64,000 nt of DNA from Actinokineospora baliensis (GTDB lineage: Bacteria; Actinomycetota; Actinomycetes; Mycobacteriales; Pseudonocardiaceae). The translations under genes were made by a program, and so were the position numbers. Positions within the stretch are counted from its first letter, which is position 1. Each line of letters opens with the position of its first letter. Where the stretch lies: contig NZ_JAFBCK010000001.1 of NCBI RefSeq assembly GCF_016907695.1, positions 6,374,001 through 6,438,000 on the forward strand, in the 5' to 3' direction. Below the pieces are notes generated by a model that made no database searches, was not told the DNA's origin, and worked only from the letters and a program-made list of their open reading frames with translations. This document shows, in pieces, positions 7,560 to 15,845 of this stretch.

Positions 7560-9671
7560 GTGGAACCCGGATCGGGGCCAACGCTCAACAACTCCTCGGG
7601 ATCTGTCCACGGCTCACTGGTGCAGGCCGGAACGGTGGGTCAGGTCGTCCTCAACTCCGCCACCGAACTGCCCACGCCGTTCCAGCTACCCCCTCCGCCT
7701 CGTTCGTTTGTCGGACGAGATCAAGAAGAGTCCCTCCTGCGGAGTCAGATTGAGCCAGACTGGCACGGCGCACCTCAGGTTGCGGTGATCAGCGGAGCTG
7801 GCGGAATAGGCAAAACCGCAATGGCGCTCCACCACCTGCACGGAGCTCGAGATCAATTTCCGGACGGTATTCTTTATGCCGAACTTGGCGCGTTTAGCCC
7901 AACAGGACCATTGCGGTCGGAGCAAGTGCTGGAATGGTTCCTCCTGGCACTCGGGGTGCCGACAGTGCGAATGCCGTCCGACCTGCCTTCGCTTCAAGGG
8001 CTTTATCGTTCCATTACCGCAAACCGGGCGATCGCAGTGCTGCTCGACGACGCGCACTCCGCAGCCCAAATCCGTCCTTTGATACCATCTTCTGGCGCCA
8101 GTTCAGTAGTTGTCACGAGTCGGCGGAGACTGGTCGAACTCACCCTCGATGGAGCACTATTCATCGACTTGCAACAACTTTCAGAGCACGGATCCATCAC
8201 CCTGCTGGGGGGCGTGGTGGGCGCAGGGCGATTGGCTTCCGAGCCGGAACCGACACAGGAACTGGTTGCGCTATGCGGAGGAATGCCGATTGCCCTGTCG
8301 CTCATCTCAGCGCGACTGCTAGCGTACCCACATCGCTCCATAGCCAGGGAAGTCGAAGGCCTGCGAGACGACCCCGAGTGGAGTCAATCCACCCTCGGCG
8401 AGGTATCTCTTGAAGCAGTTCTGAGCACATCCTACGAAGATCTTCCTCCCCCTCTCGCGCGGGTTTACCGCGCGTGTTCGCTTCACCCCGGTGCGATCTT
8501 CGGTGTCGAGGCCGCTGCTGCCGCGCTCGGCGCGCCAGTGTGCGACACCACGACACTGCTGGTCGCGCTACTGGACCGAAATCTTGTCTCGCAGGTCGGA
8601 GATCACCGGTTCCGATATCACGATCTACTACTCACCCATGCCCGCCAGCGAGCTACGCTTGAAGATTCGGATCACACCATGAACGCTGCGATTCGGCGGA
8701 TGATTGAATGGTACCTCGACAACTCGATAGAAGCCGATCTTGCACTACTCCCCCACAGGCGGCGCCTGGGAAAGCGGTTTCGCAGGCCCACTCAATCTCG
8801 GTTCACTTCTCCCAGGGAGGCCATGAACTGGCTGACCGAGGAGCATCACAACATCACCCTCGCAGCACAATCCGCATTCGAGCACAAGTGGTACGACCTG
8901 GCGTGGCAGTTTTGCGAAGCACAGTGGGGGTACTATCTGCACGCCCGGCGATACAGCGACTGGCTGACCCTGCACGCCATCGGAATAGAGTCCGCACAAA
9001 AAATTGGCGACTTCGTGGCTGAAGCTCGACTGCGACTACAACTGGCGTCGGCGTTGACAAATCTCCGGCGCTACGAAGAAGCTGCTGAAGAATGTCGCGC
9101 CGCGCTCCGCTTGACTGAACATTCGGGCCATGAGTTCATTACGGCGTCCGCATTCACCGAACTGGCTGGAATCGCTCAGGGCAAAGGTCAACTTCTCAGC
9201 GCGCTCGAGCATCTGGAGAATGCCAAAGAGATCCGGGATGCGATCGGCTCCGAGCGATCAATTGCCCTCTGTCAACGACGAATCGGCGAAGTTCTGACTG
9301 AACTCGGCCGCTACGAGGAAGCCATCGTGGCGTTGACCGAGTCCGCTTCCGCTTTGCAGCGAGTAGACAGAGGCCAGCAGGCCCGCGCCCTCACGTGCCT
9401 TGGCCGCGCCTATGTTGCGGTTGGCCAGCACAGTGCCGGGGTCGAGCCCCTGCGCGAGGCGCTTCTCATCGCGAAGGAGTTGGACTCAACACACTACCAG
9501 GCGGAAGCGTACGCGATACTTGGCGATATCTCATGGAATCAAGATGACGCCGCCAGTGCGCACGAGTATTGGAGTGCCGCGCACCGCGTCTATTCCATCA
9601 GTGGCGACCCGAAGGCACTAATGGTCACGGCGAAACTTCAGAGCGTGACGAGGGCGTCTGAACCCGACTAA
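7560..9671 (+). CDS. STAND-family NB-ARC/TPR protein with amyloid-like N-terminal motif
   Basis: About 703 residues. Residues 1-35 hold SGSVHGSLVQAGTVGQVV, a glycine-spaced motif around VQAG resembling the amyloid signalling (BASS/RHIM-like) sequences of bacterial NLR proteins. An NB-ARC NTPase follows: Walker A GAGGIGKT at about 79-86, Walker B AVLLDDA, sensor-like VVVTSRR, and the GxP motif GGMPIAL. After a winged-helix-like region (residues about 270-380) come TPR-like helices in the C-terminal third (ALTNLRRYEEAAEECRAALR, EVLTELGRYEEAIVAL). Such proteins are ligand-triggered oligomerising switches in signalling or phage defence. There is no effector domain in the chain. GTG 7560 is preceded by GAGAGGAG. 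Codon use is less GC-rich than in the flanks. Confidence 0.85.
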   Translation: MEPGSGPTLNNSSGSVHGSLVQAGTVGQVVLNSATELPTPFQLPPPPRSFVGRDQEESLLRSQIEPDWHGAPQVAVISGAGGIGKTAMALHHLHGARDQFPDGILYAELGAFSPTGPLRSEQVLEWFLLALGVPTVRMPSDLPSLQGLYRSITANRAIAVLLDDAHSAAQIRPLIPSSGASSVVVTSRRRLVELTLDGALFIDLQQLSEHGSITLLGGVVGAGRLASEPEPTQELVALCGGMPIALSLISARLLAYPHRSIAREVEGLRDDPEWSQSTLGEVSLEAVLSTSYEDLPPPLARVYRACSLHPGAIFGVEAAAAALGAPVCDTTTLLVALLDRNLVSQVGDHRFRYHDLLLTHARQRATLEDSDHTMNAAIRRMIEWYLDNSIEADLALLPHRRRLGKRFRRPTQSRFTSPREAMNWLTEEHHNITLAAQSAFEHKWYDLAWQFCEAQWGYYLHARRYSDWLTLHAIGIESAQKIGDFVAEARLRLQLASALTNLRRYEEAAEECRAALRLTEHSGHEFITASAFTELAGIAQGKGQLLSALEHLENAKEIRDAIGSERSIALCQRRIGEVLTELGRYEEAIVALTESASALQRVDRGQQARALTCLGRAYVAVGQHSAGVEPLREALLIAKELDSTHYQAEAYAILGDISWNQDDAASAHEYWSAAHRVYSISGDPKALMVTAKLQSVTRASEPD

Positions 9672-9678
9672 CACGCCT

Positions 9679-10914
9679 TTGACCACCCTGTTGTCGCACA
9701 ACATCAACCTCTTGTTGGACCACTTAGGGCGCGACGGCGCCACCCTGCAACCGAGGGTAACAGAACCGATGAATCCGGTGGCAGAGCTACTAGATACCGC
9801 ACGCTTGCACAAAGAAGCCATCGTGGCGACAATTGACAGAATCGGCTCGAATACCGTTGCCGCCATTGTTCTTGACGAACTTGCCTTTCGCGCACGCCTT
9901 CATGAGGTCGCAAATCTCGATAGAGTTCACGTAGCACTGAGTTTCATACACGACGACCACGAGATGAAATTCGACCTAGCCACCGGAGGTGGAGACTCCG
10001 ATCTTCCCCTGGTTGTGGTAGCTCAAGAGCTGTGGGAAAGCGTTCAAGCACTCTACGGGCCACGCGAGATGATCTCAGCCGCTACCCGGACTGTGAGGTG
10101 GCCGAGTCAAGATGCTGTTCGATTGGAGTACCGTAGAGACCCGGCCCTCGTTGGCTGGTACGCCCCCGTGCAGCGGATCCTAGACGTTCTAGATCGTCGC
10201 CACACAGCCGGACTCGACAGACTTGCGGTACTCTGCGGGACAGACAAGTGGAGCGCACTGCATCACTACACCCAGCATTACGAGCACCACCTCTCCCCGC
10301 AGCGTGATCAGATGCTGAGGATCCTGGAGATCGGTGTTGGAGGGAACCGCGAGGCTCACACCGGCGGGAATTCTTTGAGGATGTGGAAGCACTACTTTCC
10401 TCGAGCGATCATTTACGGCATCGATATCTTCGACAAGAGAGGAGTTGATGAAGCTCGTTTGGCCACTTTCCGAGCCGACCAGTCACATCAGGACGAGTTG
10501 ATAGAAGTTGCCCAGGCAATCGGCCAGGTTGACGTGATCATTGATGATGGAAGTCACTTGAGCTCGCACGTCATCGCATCGTTCACAACATTGTTCCCCT
10601 ACCTGCGCGATGGCGGGCTCTACTTCATAGAAGATCTACATGCGTCGCTGTGGGCACCCCGCTTCAACGGAAGCGGTAAAGACACCGACAACCCTGCCCA
10701 TAGTATGGGCTTCTTGAAACGCCTCGTGGACGGACTTCACCACCAGGAGTTCTTGCCCGGCGATGGTCGATCTCCCGCCCCAACGGACCGAGCCGTGCGG
10801 GCAATACATTTCTATCGCAACCTCGCAGTAATCGAGAAAGGGGCCAATACAGACGACAGTCCGATTGCGGAGGCGATCCGAAGGGGTGACCCACCGGCAA
10901 TCTACCAAGATTGA
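9679..10914 (+). CDS. MycE/TylE-like sugar O-methyltransferase
   Basis: About 411 residues, close to the length of macrolide sugar O-methyltransferases such as MycE. The N-terminal auxiliary domain is followed by GTDKWSALHHYTQHYEHHL, the SAM-binding LRILEIGVGGNREAHTGG, then YFPRAIIYGIDIFDK. Asp/His in VIIDDGSH and Glu-Asp in YFIEDLH match the metal and catalytic positions of that family. The natural acceptor is unknown because no macrolide or deoxysugar genes are nearby. The gene starts eight bases after the STAND stop and is probably co-transcribed. The start is unsure: TTG 9679 has no clear ribosome-binding site, and ATG 9769 (MNPVAELLDT) is an alternative with GAGGG at long spacing. Codon use is lower in GC than the clusters around it. 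Confidence 0.75.
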   Translation: MTTLLSHNINLLLDHLGRDGATLQPRVTEPMNPVAELLDTARLHKEAIVATIDRIGSNTVAAIVLDELAFRARLHEVANLDRVHVALSFIHDDHEMKFDLATGGGDSDLPLVVVAQELWESVQALYGPREMISAATRTVRWPSQDAVRLEYRRDPALVGWYAPVQRILDVLDRRHTAGLDRLAVLCGTDKWSALHHYTQHYEHHLSPQRDQMLRILEIGVGGNREAHTGGNSLRMWKHYFPRAIIYGIDIFDKRGVDEARLATFRADQSHQDELIEVAQAIGQVDVIIDDGSHLSSHVIASFTTLFPYLRDGGLYFIEDLHASLWAPRFNGSGKDTDNPAHSMGFLKRLVDGLHHQEFLPGDGRSPAPTDRAVRAIHFYRNLAVIEKGANTDDSPIAEAIRRGDPPAIYQD

Positions 10915-10961
10915 GCATCCCGATTCTGTTTGACCAGCGCGGAGCGACTCGACAAGCGATG

Positions 10962-12632
10962 CTACATCGACACCGAGATGATATGAATACTCACTTCGCG
11001 CGATCCAACCAGCACGACGATCGTACCCCGCAACAAGATACCGGTTCTCCACTCCAGGTTCCAGGTGTGGACAAATGACGCGGCAATCATTGGTTCCTCG
11101 CAGTTGAGCTCCGCCTCGATACCATCCACCGTGCGGACCAGGCAGAATGTGCCGGATACCACGGCGATCAACGCCGCCTGAGGATAGAGGGGAATAGCGC
11201 TGAGCATCCGCTCGTTCGGATCGTCAACGTTGGAACAATTGATGACCACGACATCCGCCTGTTGAAGGAGGGACGGATTCGCGCAATCCTCATGTACGGC
11301 CAGATGTGTCCTACCTGGCTGTTGGGAAGTCAGAAGATTGACTGAAGCATATGCCGGATAGCGGGCGATCCTGACACGGCTAGGCCCCGCCTCATTCAAT
11401 GTGCAGTTCACATAGTCCGCGCGACCCGACGTGTGCACGGGGTCATCAATACGGCTCACAGGAACCACGGGAACGGTTGCAGATCCGCGCGGCTCGGGGA
11501 GGCGGAGATAGCCATAGAACAATTGCCGCAGACGGCTCGCAGCCTCACCGGGGTAGGACGAGATCAGGTCTCGTACTTCTCCGAACCGTTCAGCGTCGTG
11601 TGTATTGATGGCCGCATGTATCTGACTCGACAGATCATTCCGCCGGTCCATCCTGGGTGCTACGCGGCCGAGGAGATCGACAGCGGAGCCCGAAGCCACG
11701 TCTTCGTCGGGGAACGCCGCCAAGAGAACCGGAACACCCAACGCAGCACCATAGCAAGTGACCACACCATGATCGCCGACTATCAAATCAGACGCTATTA
11801 GCATCGCTTTCCAACCATCAAGTTCAGGCGCCAGTACCATACCTGAACGAACGCTGTCAGCGAGCCAAGCGCGCACCTGCCACGAACCGTGACCGTGCAG
11901 GATGTTGGGGTGAATCAAGGCCGCGAACCGGATATCATCCGAAGGCGCGCAGGCCAGTAGTTCCTGAAAAACCGATGGCCAACTGCCCATCAACGACTTA
12001 CCGCACCAGGTCGTCGACACTGAGATCAACTTCTGATTCGACCGCATGCCGAGCTTCTCACGGTACTGATTCCGGAGATGAAGACTTCGCAGAATCTGAT
12101 CGTAGCACGGATCGCCGACCACGACTGCGGTTGGAAGCGCTGCCGGAGTAATCGAACCGAGGCGGTGGAGTTGTTCCTCGTGCGACAGGATGAGTGAGGA
12201 TGCGATGGGAAGACCGTCGTAGATGAGCCGCTCGGGAGAAAGGCCGTACACTGATCGCTTGCCTGACCCGTCCAGAACTTCACTCACCGGGGAGTTCTTC
12301 GCGAAACCGCCTCCGTGGGACAACACCACAACAGGTGTTGTCAGATCCGTCAACCCGCTGTAACTGGCCGCTATCGCGAGGTCGAACGGAGTGTTGATCG
12401 CCTGCGACCATGGAATTGCGATCATCCCGAGGTCACGCAACAGATCATCGACACCGCCCTGGAATGGCGACGAACCAGCTTTGCTGAACACCAACTGGAC
12501 CCGCGTATCGGCCTCGAACACGGTGACGACATCCAGCAACCTGAAGAGCGCTGTCACGTGGTGCACCACAACAAGGACAAGACGCTGCGGATGGATTGTG
12601 TTCCAGCGTTGCGCTTGTAGACCGATGGGCAC
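10962..12632 (-). CDS. Unrecognised protein with a GT-B / glycerophosphotransferase-like central part
   Basis: About 556 residues from GTG 12632. I do not recognise a named family. The central segment MLIASDLIVGDHGVVTCYGAA, then LGVPVLLAAFPDEDV, resembles the acceptor-site region of GT-B-fold enzymes of the CDP-glycerol glycerophosphotransferase or glycosyltransferase 28 kind (a DLIVGDHG step followed by a small-residue turn). The N-terminus (LVLVVVHHVTALFRLLDVV) looks like the first Rossmann strand of such a fold. The last 200 residues are unlike anything I know. It converges on the methyltransferase gene with a 47-bp gap and shares its moderate GC content. The frame stays open upstream of 12632, but that part is antisense to the MFS gene. 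Confidence 0.55.
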   Translation of the reverse strand: MPIGLQAQRWNTIHPQRLVLVVVHHVTALFRLLDVVTVFEADTRVQLVFSKAGSSPFQGGVDDLLRDLGMIAIPWSQAINTPFDLAIAASYSGLTDLTTPVVVLSHGGGFAKNSPVSEVLDGSGKRSVYGLSPERLIYDGLPIASSLILSHEEQLHRLGSITPAALPTAVVVGDPCYDQILRSLHLRNQYREKLGMRSNQKLISVSTTWCGKSLMGSWPSVFQELLACAPSDDIRFAALIHPNILHGHGSWQVRAWLADSVRSGMVLAPELDGWKAMLIASDLIVGDHGVVTCYGAALGVPVLLAAFPDEDVASGSAVDLLGRVAPRMDRRNDLSSQIHAAINTHDAERFGEVRDLISSYPGEAASRLRQLFYGYLRLPEPRGSATVPVVPVSRIDDPVHTSGRADYVNCTLNEAGPSRVRIARYPAYASVNLLTSQQPGRTHLAVHEDCANPSLLQQADVVVINCSNVDDPNERMLSAIPLYPQAALIAVVSGTFCLVRTVDGIEAELNCEEPMIAASFVHTWNLEWRTGILLRGTIVVLVGSREVSIHIISVSM

Positions 12633-12807
12633 GTTGACGAACTGTTGGGATAGTATCGTTCCTCCCGAGAAATTTGTCTGCGGAACCGCCGTGGCCGTAC
12701 GCAAGGCAGCAATCGCGGTGCTGGCTGGTCGACAATGGTGGCACGCGGCCCGGCAACTCTGACTACCCCAGGTGCCCGCATCCACACGATCCGTGCATGA
12801 TGGGGGC

Positions 12808-14088
12808 GTGTGCACCGAGGATGGACGACGGGGTCGGGGGTTGTTCGGGGATGGGGACTTCCGGCGGTTCTGGCTGGCTGATGCGCTGAGCCAGATGGGC
12901 ACCAGGGTCAGCGCACTGGCCGTGCCGCTGTTGGCGGTGTTGACCCTCGATGCGTCGGCGCTGGAGGTCTCGCTGCTCAAGACGCTGCAGACGGTGGCGT
13001 TCCTGTTGTTGGGGTTGCAGGTCGGGGCGTGGTGCGACCGGCGGCGGTGCCGTCCGATCATGGTGGTGGCCGACCTCGGGCGGGCTTTGGCCCTCGGCTC
13101 GATCCCGATCGCGGCGCTGTTCGGCGTGTTGACGATGGCCCAACTGTTCGTGGCGATCTTCGTGGTCGGCGTCTTCACCGTGTTCTTCGACGTGGCGCAC
13201 CAGTCGTACTTGCCGCGGCTGGTGGACAAGGGGCGGTTGGTCGAGGGCAACGCGAAGCTCCGGGCCAACAAGTCGGTCGCGGCGCTGGCGGCGCCGAGCC
13301 TGGCGGGAGCGATGGTGCAGTGGCTGACCGCTCCGGTGGCTGTGCTGCTCGACGCACTGTCCTACCTGTGGTCGGCGATCTGGATCCGCTCGATCAAGGC
13401 TGTCGAACCGGAGCCGGAACCCCGGTCGGGCCGCACCATGCTGCGCGAGATCGGCGAGGGCACCCGGTTCGTGCTCACCCACCCGATCCTGCGCGCGACC
13501 AGCGTGTCGAACGCGATGCTCGGCCTGTTCCAGGCCGGGCACCTGGCGCTGGTCGTGGTGTTCCTGGTGCGCGAGGTCGGCTTGTCTGCTGGGGTGATCG
13601 GCTTGGTGAGCAGCTTAGGCGTGGCCGGGGCGATCCTGGCGTCGCTGGTGGCTCGCCGGGCCGCCGACCGGGTAGGCACCGCCCGGCTGCTGTGGGTGGC
13701 CGCGGTCCTCAACGGCGGGTTCCAGATGCTGTTCCCGCTGACCGGCCCCGGCTGGGGGATGACGTTCTACCTCGTCGCGCTGTTCGGCACTTCGGTCGGC
13801 GTGACCCTCTACACGATCATGCAGGCCAGCGTGCAGCAAGCCCTGTGCCCTGACGAACTGCTCGGTCGGATGAACGCCACGGTGAACTTCCTGTTCTGGG
13901 GTGCCGCGGCGATCGGCAGTGCGCTGGCGGGGACCGTCGCGACTTTCATCGGGCTGAGACCCACGCTGTGGATCGCCGCCGCAGGGGTGCTGCTGTCGTC
14001 GGTGTGGCTGGTCGCCTCGCCGCTGCGCACGATGCGCGATCTGCCCATCGCCGAGCCCACGCGGTCCACCGAAGCGCGCAACGGCTGA
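12808..14088 (+). CDS. MFS transporter (exporter type)
   Basis: About 426 residues with roughly twelve hydrophobic segments. The N-terminus reads FRRFWLADALSQMGTRVSALAVP, typical of the enterobactin-exporter/TetV group of major facilitators, and the loop after helix 2 carries GAWCDRRRCRPIMVVAD, the usual charged motif A. The family exports antibiotics, siderophores and macrolides by proton antiport. It sits immediately upstream of the glutamate mutase genes in the same direction and may export the peptide product, but the palindrome between them suggests separate transcription. Start choice: GTG 12808, preceded by CATGAT six bases upstream as a possible leaderless -10; GTG 12772 and 12793 are in frame. 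Confidence 0.87.
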   Translation: MCTEDGRRGRGLFGDGDFRRFWLADALSQMGTRVSALAVPLLAVLTLDASALEVSLLKTLQTVAFLLLGLQVGAWCDRRRCRPIMVVADLGRALALGSIPIAALFGVLTMAQLFVAIFVVGVFTVFFDVAHQSYLPRLVDKGRLVEGNAKLRANKSVAALAAPSLAGAMVQWLTAPVAVLLDALSYLWSAIWIRSIKAVEPEPEPRSGRTMLREIGEGTRFVLTHPILRATSVSNAMLGLFQAGHLALVVVFLVREVGLSAGVIGLVSSLGVAGAILASLVARRAADRVGTARLLWVAAVLNGGFQMLFPLTGPGWGMTFYLVALFGTSVGVTLYTIMQASVQQALCPDELLGRMNATVNFLFWGAAAIGSALAGTVATFIGLRPTLWIAAAGVLLSSVWLVASPLRTMRDLPIAEPTRSTEARNG

Positions 14089-14101
14089 TTCCCGCTGGCG
14101 T

Positions 14102-14119
14102 TGTCCCGCTGGCGGGACA
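14102..14119. promoter_or_regulatory. Palindromic operator copy 1 (putative LmbU-type site)
   Basis: TGTCCCGCTGGCGGGACA: arms TGTCCCGC and GCGGGACA around a TG centre, extended by one T and one A outside. It lies in the gap between the MFS gene and the glutamate mutase operon, 16 bp upstream of a consensus TTGACA, so its centre is near -62 if transcription starts at the GTG of 14173. That is a usual place for an activator. A partial copy (TCCCGCTGGCG) precedes it. Confidence 0.75.
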
Positions 14120-14135
14120 ACGCACCCGGCGCCCG

Positions 14136-14172
14136 TTGACACAATCCGCCCGCGCCGTGTCACACTCGATGA
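14136..14172 (+). promoter_or_regulatory. Probable leaderless promoter of the glutamate mutase operon
   Basis: A perfect -35 hexamer TTGACA at 14136-14141, a 19-bp spacer, then a weak -10 CACACT at 14161-14166, with the GTG start six bases later. A strong -35 with a poor -10 and long spacer suits a promoter that needs an activator bound at the palindrome just upstream. No ribosome-binding site precedes the GTG, which supports a leaderless message. Confidence 0.5.
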
Positions 14173-14601
14173 GTGCTACTCGCGACAAGTGCCACGGCCA
14201 TTGTCACCGGTACCAACTCGGATTCCCACACGTGGAATTTGGTTTACCTCCAACTCGTATTGGAGGAGGCGGGTTTCACCGTGCGAAACCTAGGCCCATG
14301 TGTGCCGAGTTCGTTACTGGTAGCCGAATGCGAGCGAGTCAGGCCCGGACTGGTAGTGATCAGCAGCGTGAACGGGCACGGTGTTCAGGACGCCCTATCG
14401 CTCGTTGTCCCCTTTCGCGAGCATCCGATCACGCGGACCATTCCGCTGGTGATCGGAGGTAAACTGGGGATCAACGGCAGAATTCCGGACGACCAGCGAA
14501 TGGCGCTGCTGACCGCGGGGTTCGACCACGTGTTCGACCACGACGAGGTGCCCGCCTTCCGCGCCCTGCTCACCGGGCTCGGCACGCGGGTTGTGTCCTG
14601 A
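14173..14601 (+). CDS. Glutamate mutase (methylaspartate mutase) S subunit, cobalamin-binding
   Basis: Small B12-binding subunit, about 142 residues, as usual for GlmS/MutS. With the E subunit it interconverts L-glutamate and (2S,3S)-3-methylaspartate by a radical carbon-skeleton rearrangement; 3-methylaspartate is a building block of several lipopeptides. The Rossmann-like B12 fold shows in AIVTGTNSDSHTWNLVYLQL, LVVISSVNGHGVQ and LVIGGKLGI. The cobalt-ligating histidine is in DSHTWN, where the classical DxHxxG motif has Asn instead of Gly. The gene starts a four-gene plus-strand operon and is followed three bases later by the E subunit. Confidence 0.88.
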   Translation: MLLATSATAIVTGTNSDSHTWNLVYLQLVLEEAGFTVRNLGPCVPSSLLVAECERVRPGLVVISSVNGHGVQDALSLVVPFREHPITRTIPLVIGGKLGINGRIPDDQRMALLTAGFDHVFDHDEVPAFRALLTGLGTRVVS

Positions 14602-14603
14602 TC

Positions 14604-15845
14604 GTGCCCGCCACCGGCTCGTTCGACGAGTTCGTGGCCAGGGCGCGGGCCGCGGGCGCGCTCGTGGTGCAGCCGAGGATGGGGATGGCCGACCCGGTCG
14701 CGATGCGCCGGGGGCTGGCGCGCACGAAGGGCGCGGCGGCGACCGCCGTCGGCACCATCACTCTGGACAGCTACACGAGGCTCGGTGAGCACGCGAGGGC
14801 GTCGGCCGCGCTCACCGACGGGGTTGCGCTCAACGGTTACCCGATCACCTCCCACAGCAGCGAGGTCACCATGGCCGTGCTCTCCGGTGTCGAGGACGAG
14901 GGTTTCCCGGTGCAGGTCAGGCACGGTTCGGCGGACCCGAGGGCCATCGTCGAAGCCCTGGTGGCCGCCGGGTTGCGTGCGACCGAAGGTGGGCCGGTCT
15001 CCTACTGCCTGCCCTACGGGCGCACACCGCTGCGCACATCGGTGGCCAATTGGGCCGCGGCGTGCGACTCGCTGCTGAACGCGCGAGACCCGCACGTCGA
15101 GACCTTCGGCGGGTGCTTGCTCGGGCAACTGTGCCCGCCGAGCTTGCTCGTTGCCGTCAGCCTGCTCGAGGCGGTGTTCCTCGCCCAGCACGGCATTCGC
15201 GGCATCTCGCTGAGCTACGCCCAGCAGACCAACGCCGACCAAGACGCGGCGGCGATTCGCGCCCTGCGCGCACTCGCGTCGGAATTGCTCCCAGGGGTCG
15301 ATTGGCACGTGGTGCTGTACGCGTACATGGGGGTGTACCCGCGTACCGCGGTGGGCGCGGACCGCCTGCTCGCCGATGCCGCCCGGCTCGCGGTTCGCAC
15401 GGGCACCGAGCGGCTCATCGTGAAGACGGCGGCCGAGGCGCACCGCATCCCGACGGTCGAGGAGAACGTGGCCGCCTTGGAGCGGGCCGCCGAGGTCGCA
15501 GCACGCTCCACAGCCGAACCGGAACCCGACGACGACGGCGTGCACGCCGAAGCACGCGCGATCACCTACGCCGTGCTCGCCTTGGACAGCTCGCTCGACC
15601 GAGCACTCCCGCTCGCCTTCGAGCGGGGCTACCTGGACGTCCCGTTCTGCGTCCACCCCGACAACGTCGGGCGAGCACGTGGGTTCATCGACGCCACCGG
15701 CAGGCTCCGCTGGTCCGACCCCGGTGCGCTACCGATCCGCCCACCCCGACCACTTCGCCGGGAGTCCGGGCTCACCGCCGACTCACTCATGACCGCGCTG
15801 ACCTACGTGCAGCGGAAGTACGACGGGGAGGGAAATCGACCATGA
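14604..15845 (+). CDS. Glutamate mutase (methylaspartate mutase) E subunit
   Basis: Catalytic TIM-barrel subunit, about 413 residues, shorter than the 480-odd residues of clostridial GlmE but like those in antibiotic clusters. Recognisable stretches are VQPRMGMADPVAMRRGL, GYPITSHSSEVTMAVLSGVEDEGFPVQVRHG (read in two parts), ETFGGCLLGQLCPPS, and SLSYAQQTNADQDAAAIRAL. It pairs with the S subunit to supply 3-methylaspartate, presumably for one NRPS module. Start GTG 14604; its stop overlaps the next ATG in an ATGA arrangement. Confidence 0.88.
   Translation: MPATGSFDEFVARARAAGALVVQPRMGMADPVAMRRGLARTKGAAATAVGTITLDSYTRLGEHARASAALTDGVALNGYPITSHSSEVTMAVLSGVEDEGFPVQVRHGSADPRAIVEALVAAGLRATEGGPVSYCLPYGRTPLRTSVANWAAACDSLLNARDPHVETFGGCLLGQLCPPSLLVAVSLLEAVFLAQHGIRGISLSYAQQTNADQDAAAIRALRALASELLPGVDWHVVLYAYMGVYPRTAVGADRLLADAARLAVRTGTERLIVKTAAEAHRIPTVEENVAALERAAEVAARSTAEPEPDDDGVHAEARAITYAVLALDSSLDRALPLAFERGYLDVPFCVHPDNVGRARGFIDATGRLRWSDPGALPIRPPRPLRRESGLTADSLMTALTYVQRKYDGEGNRP

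Noticed and set aside
7007..12807. Genomic-island attachment repeat derived from the tRNA 3' end
   Set aside because: No second copy of the TTCGAATCGCACCGGGGGCA end was found downstream and no integrase gene is present.
12763..13542. Minus-strand frame over the MFS gene, including the in-frame extension of the 10962-12632 gene
   Set aside because: Antisense to membrane segments of the MFS protein and with low-complexity composition; the gene most likely starts at GTG 12632.
14095..14120. The TGTCCCGC palindrome as a transcription terminator
   Set aside because: Copies lie at promoters and inside coding ends, are conserved in sequence not just in pairing, and lack T runs; an operator explains them better.
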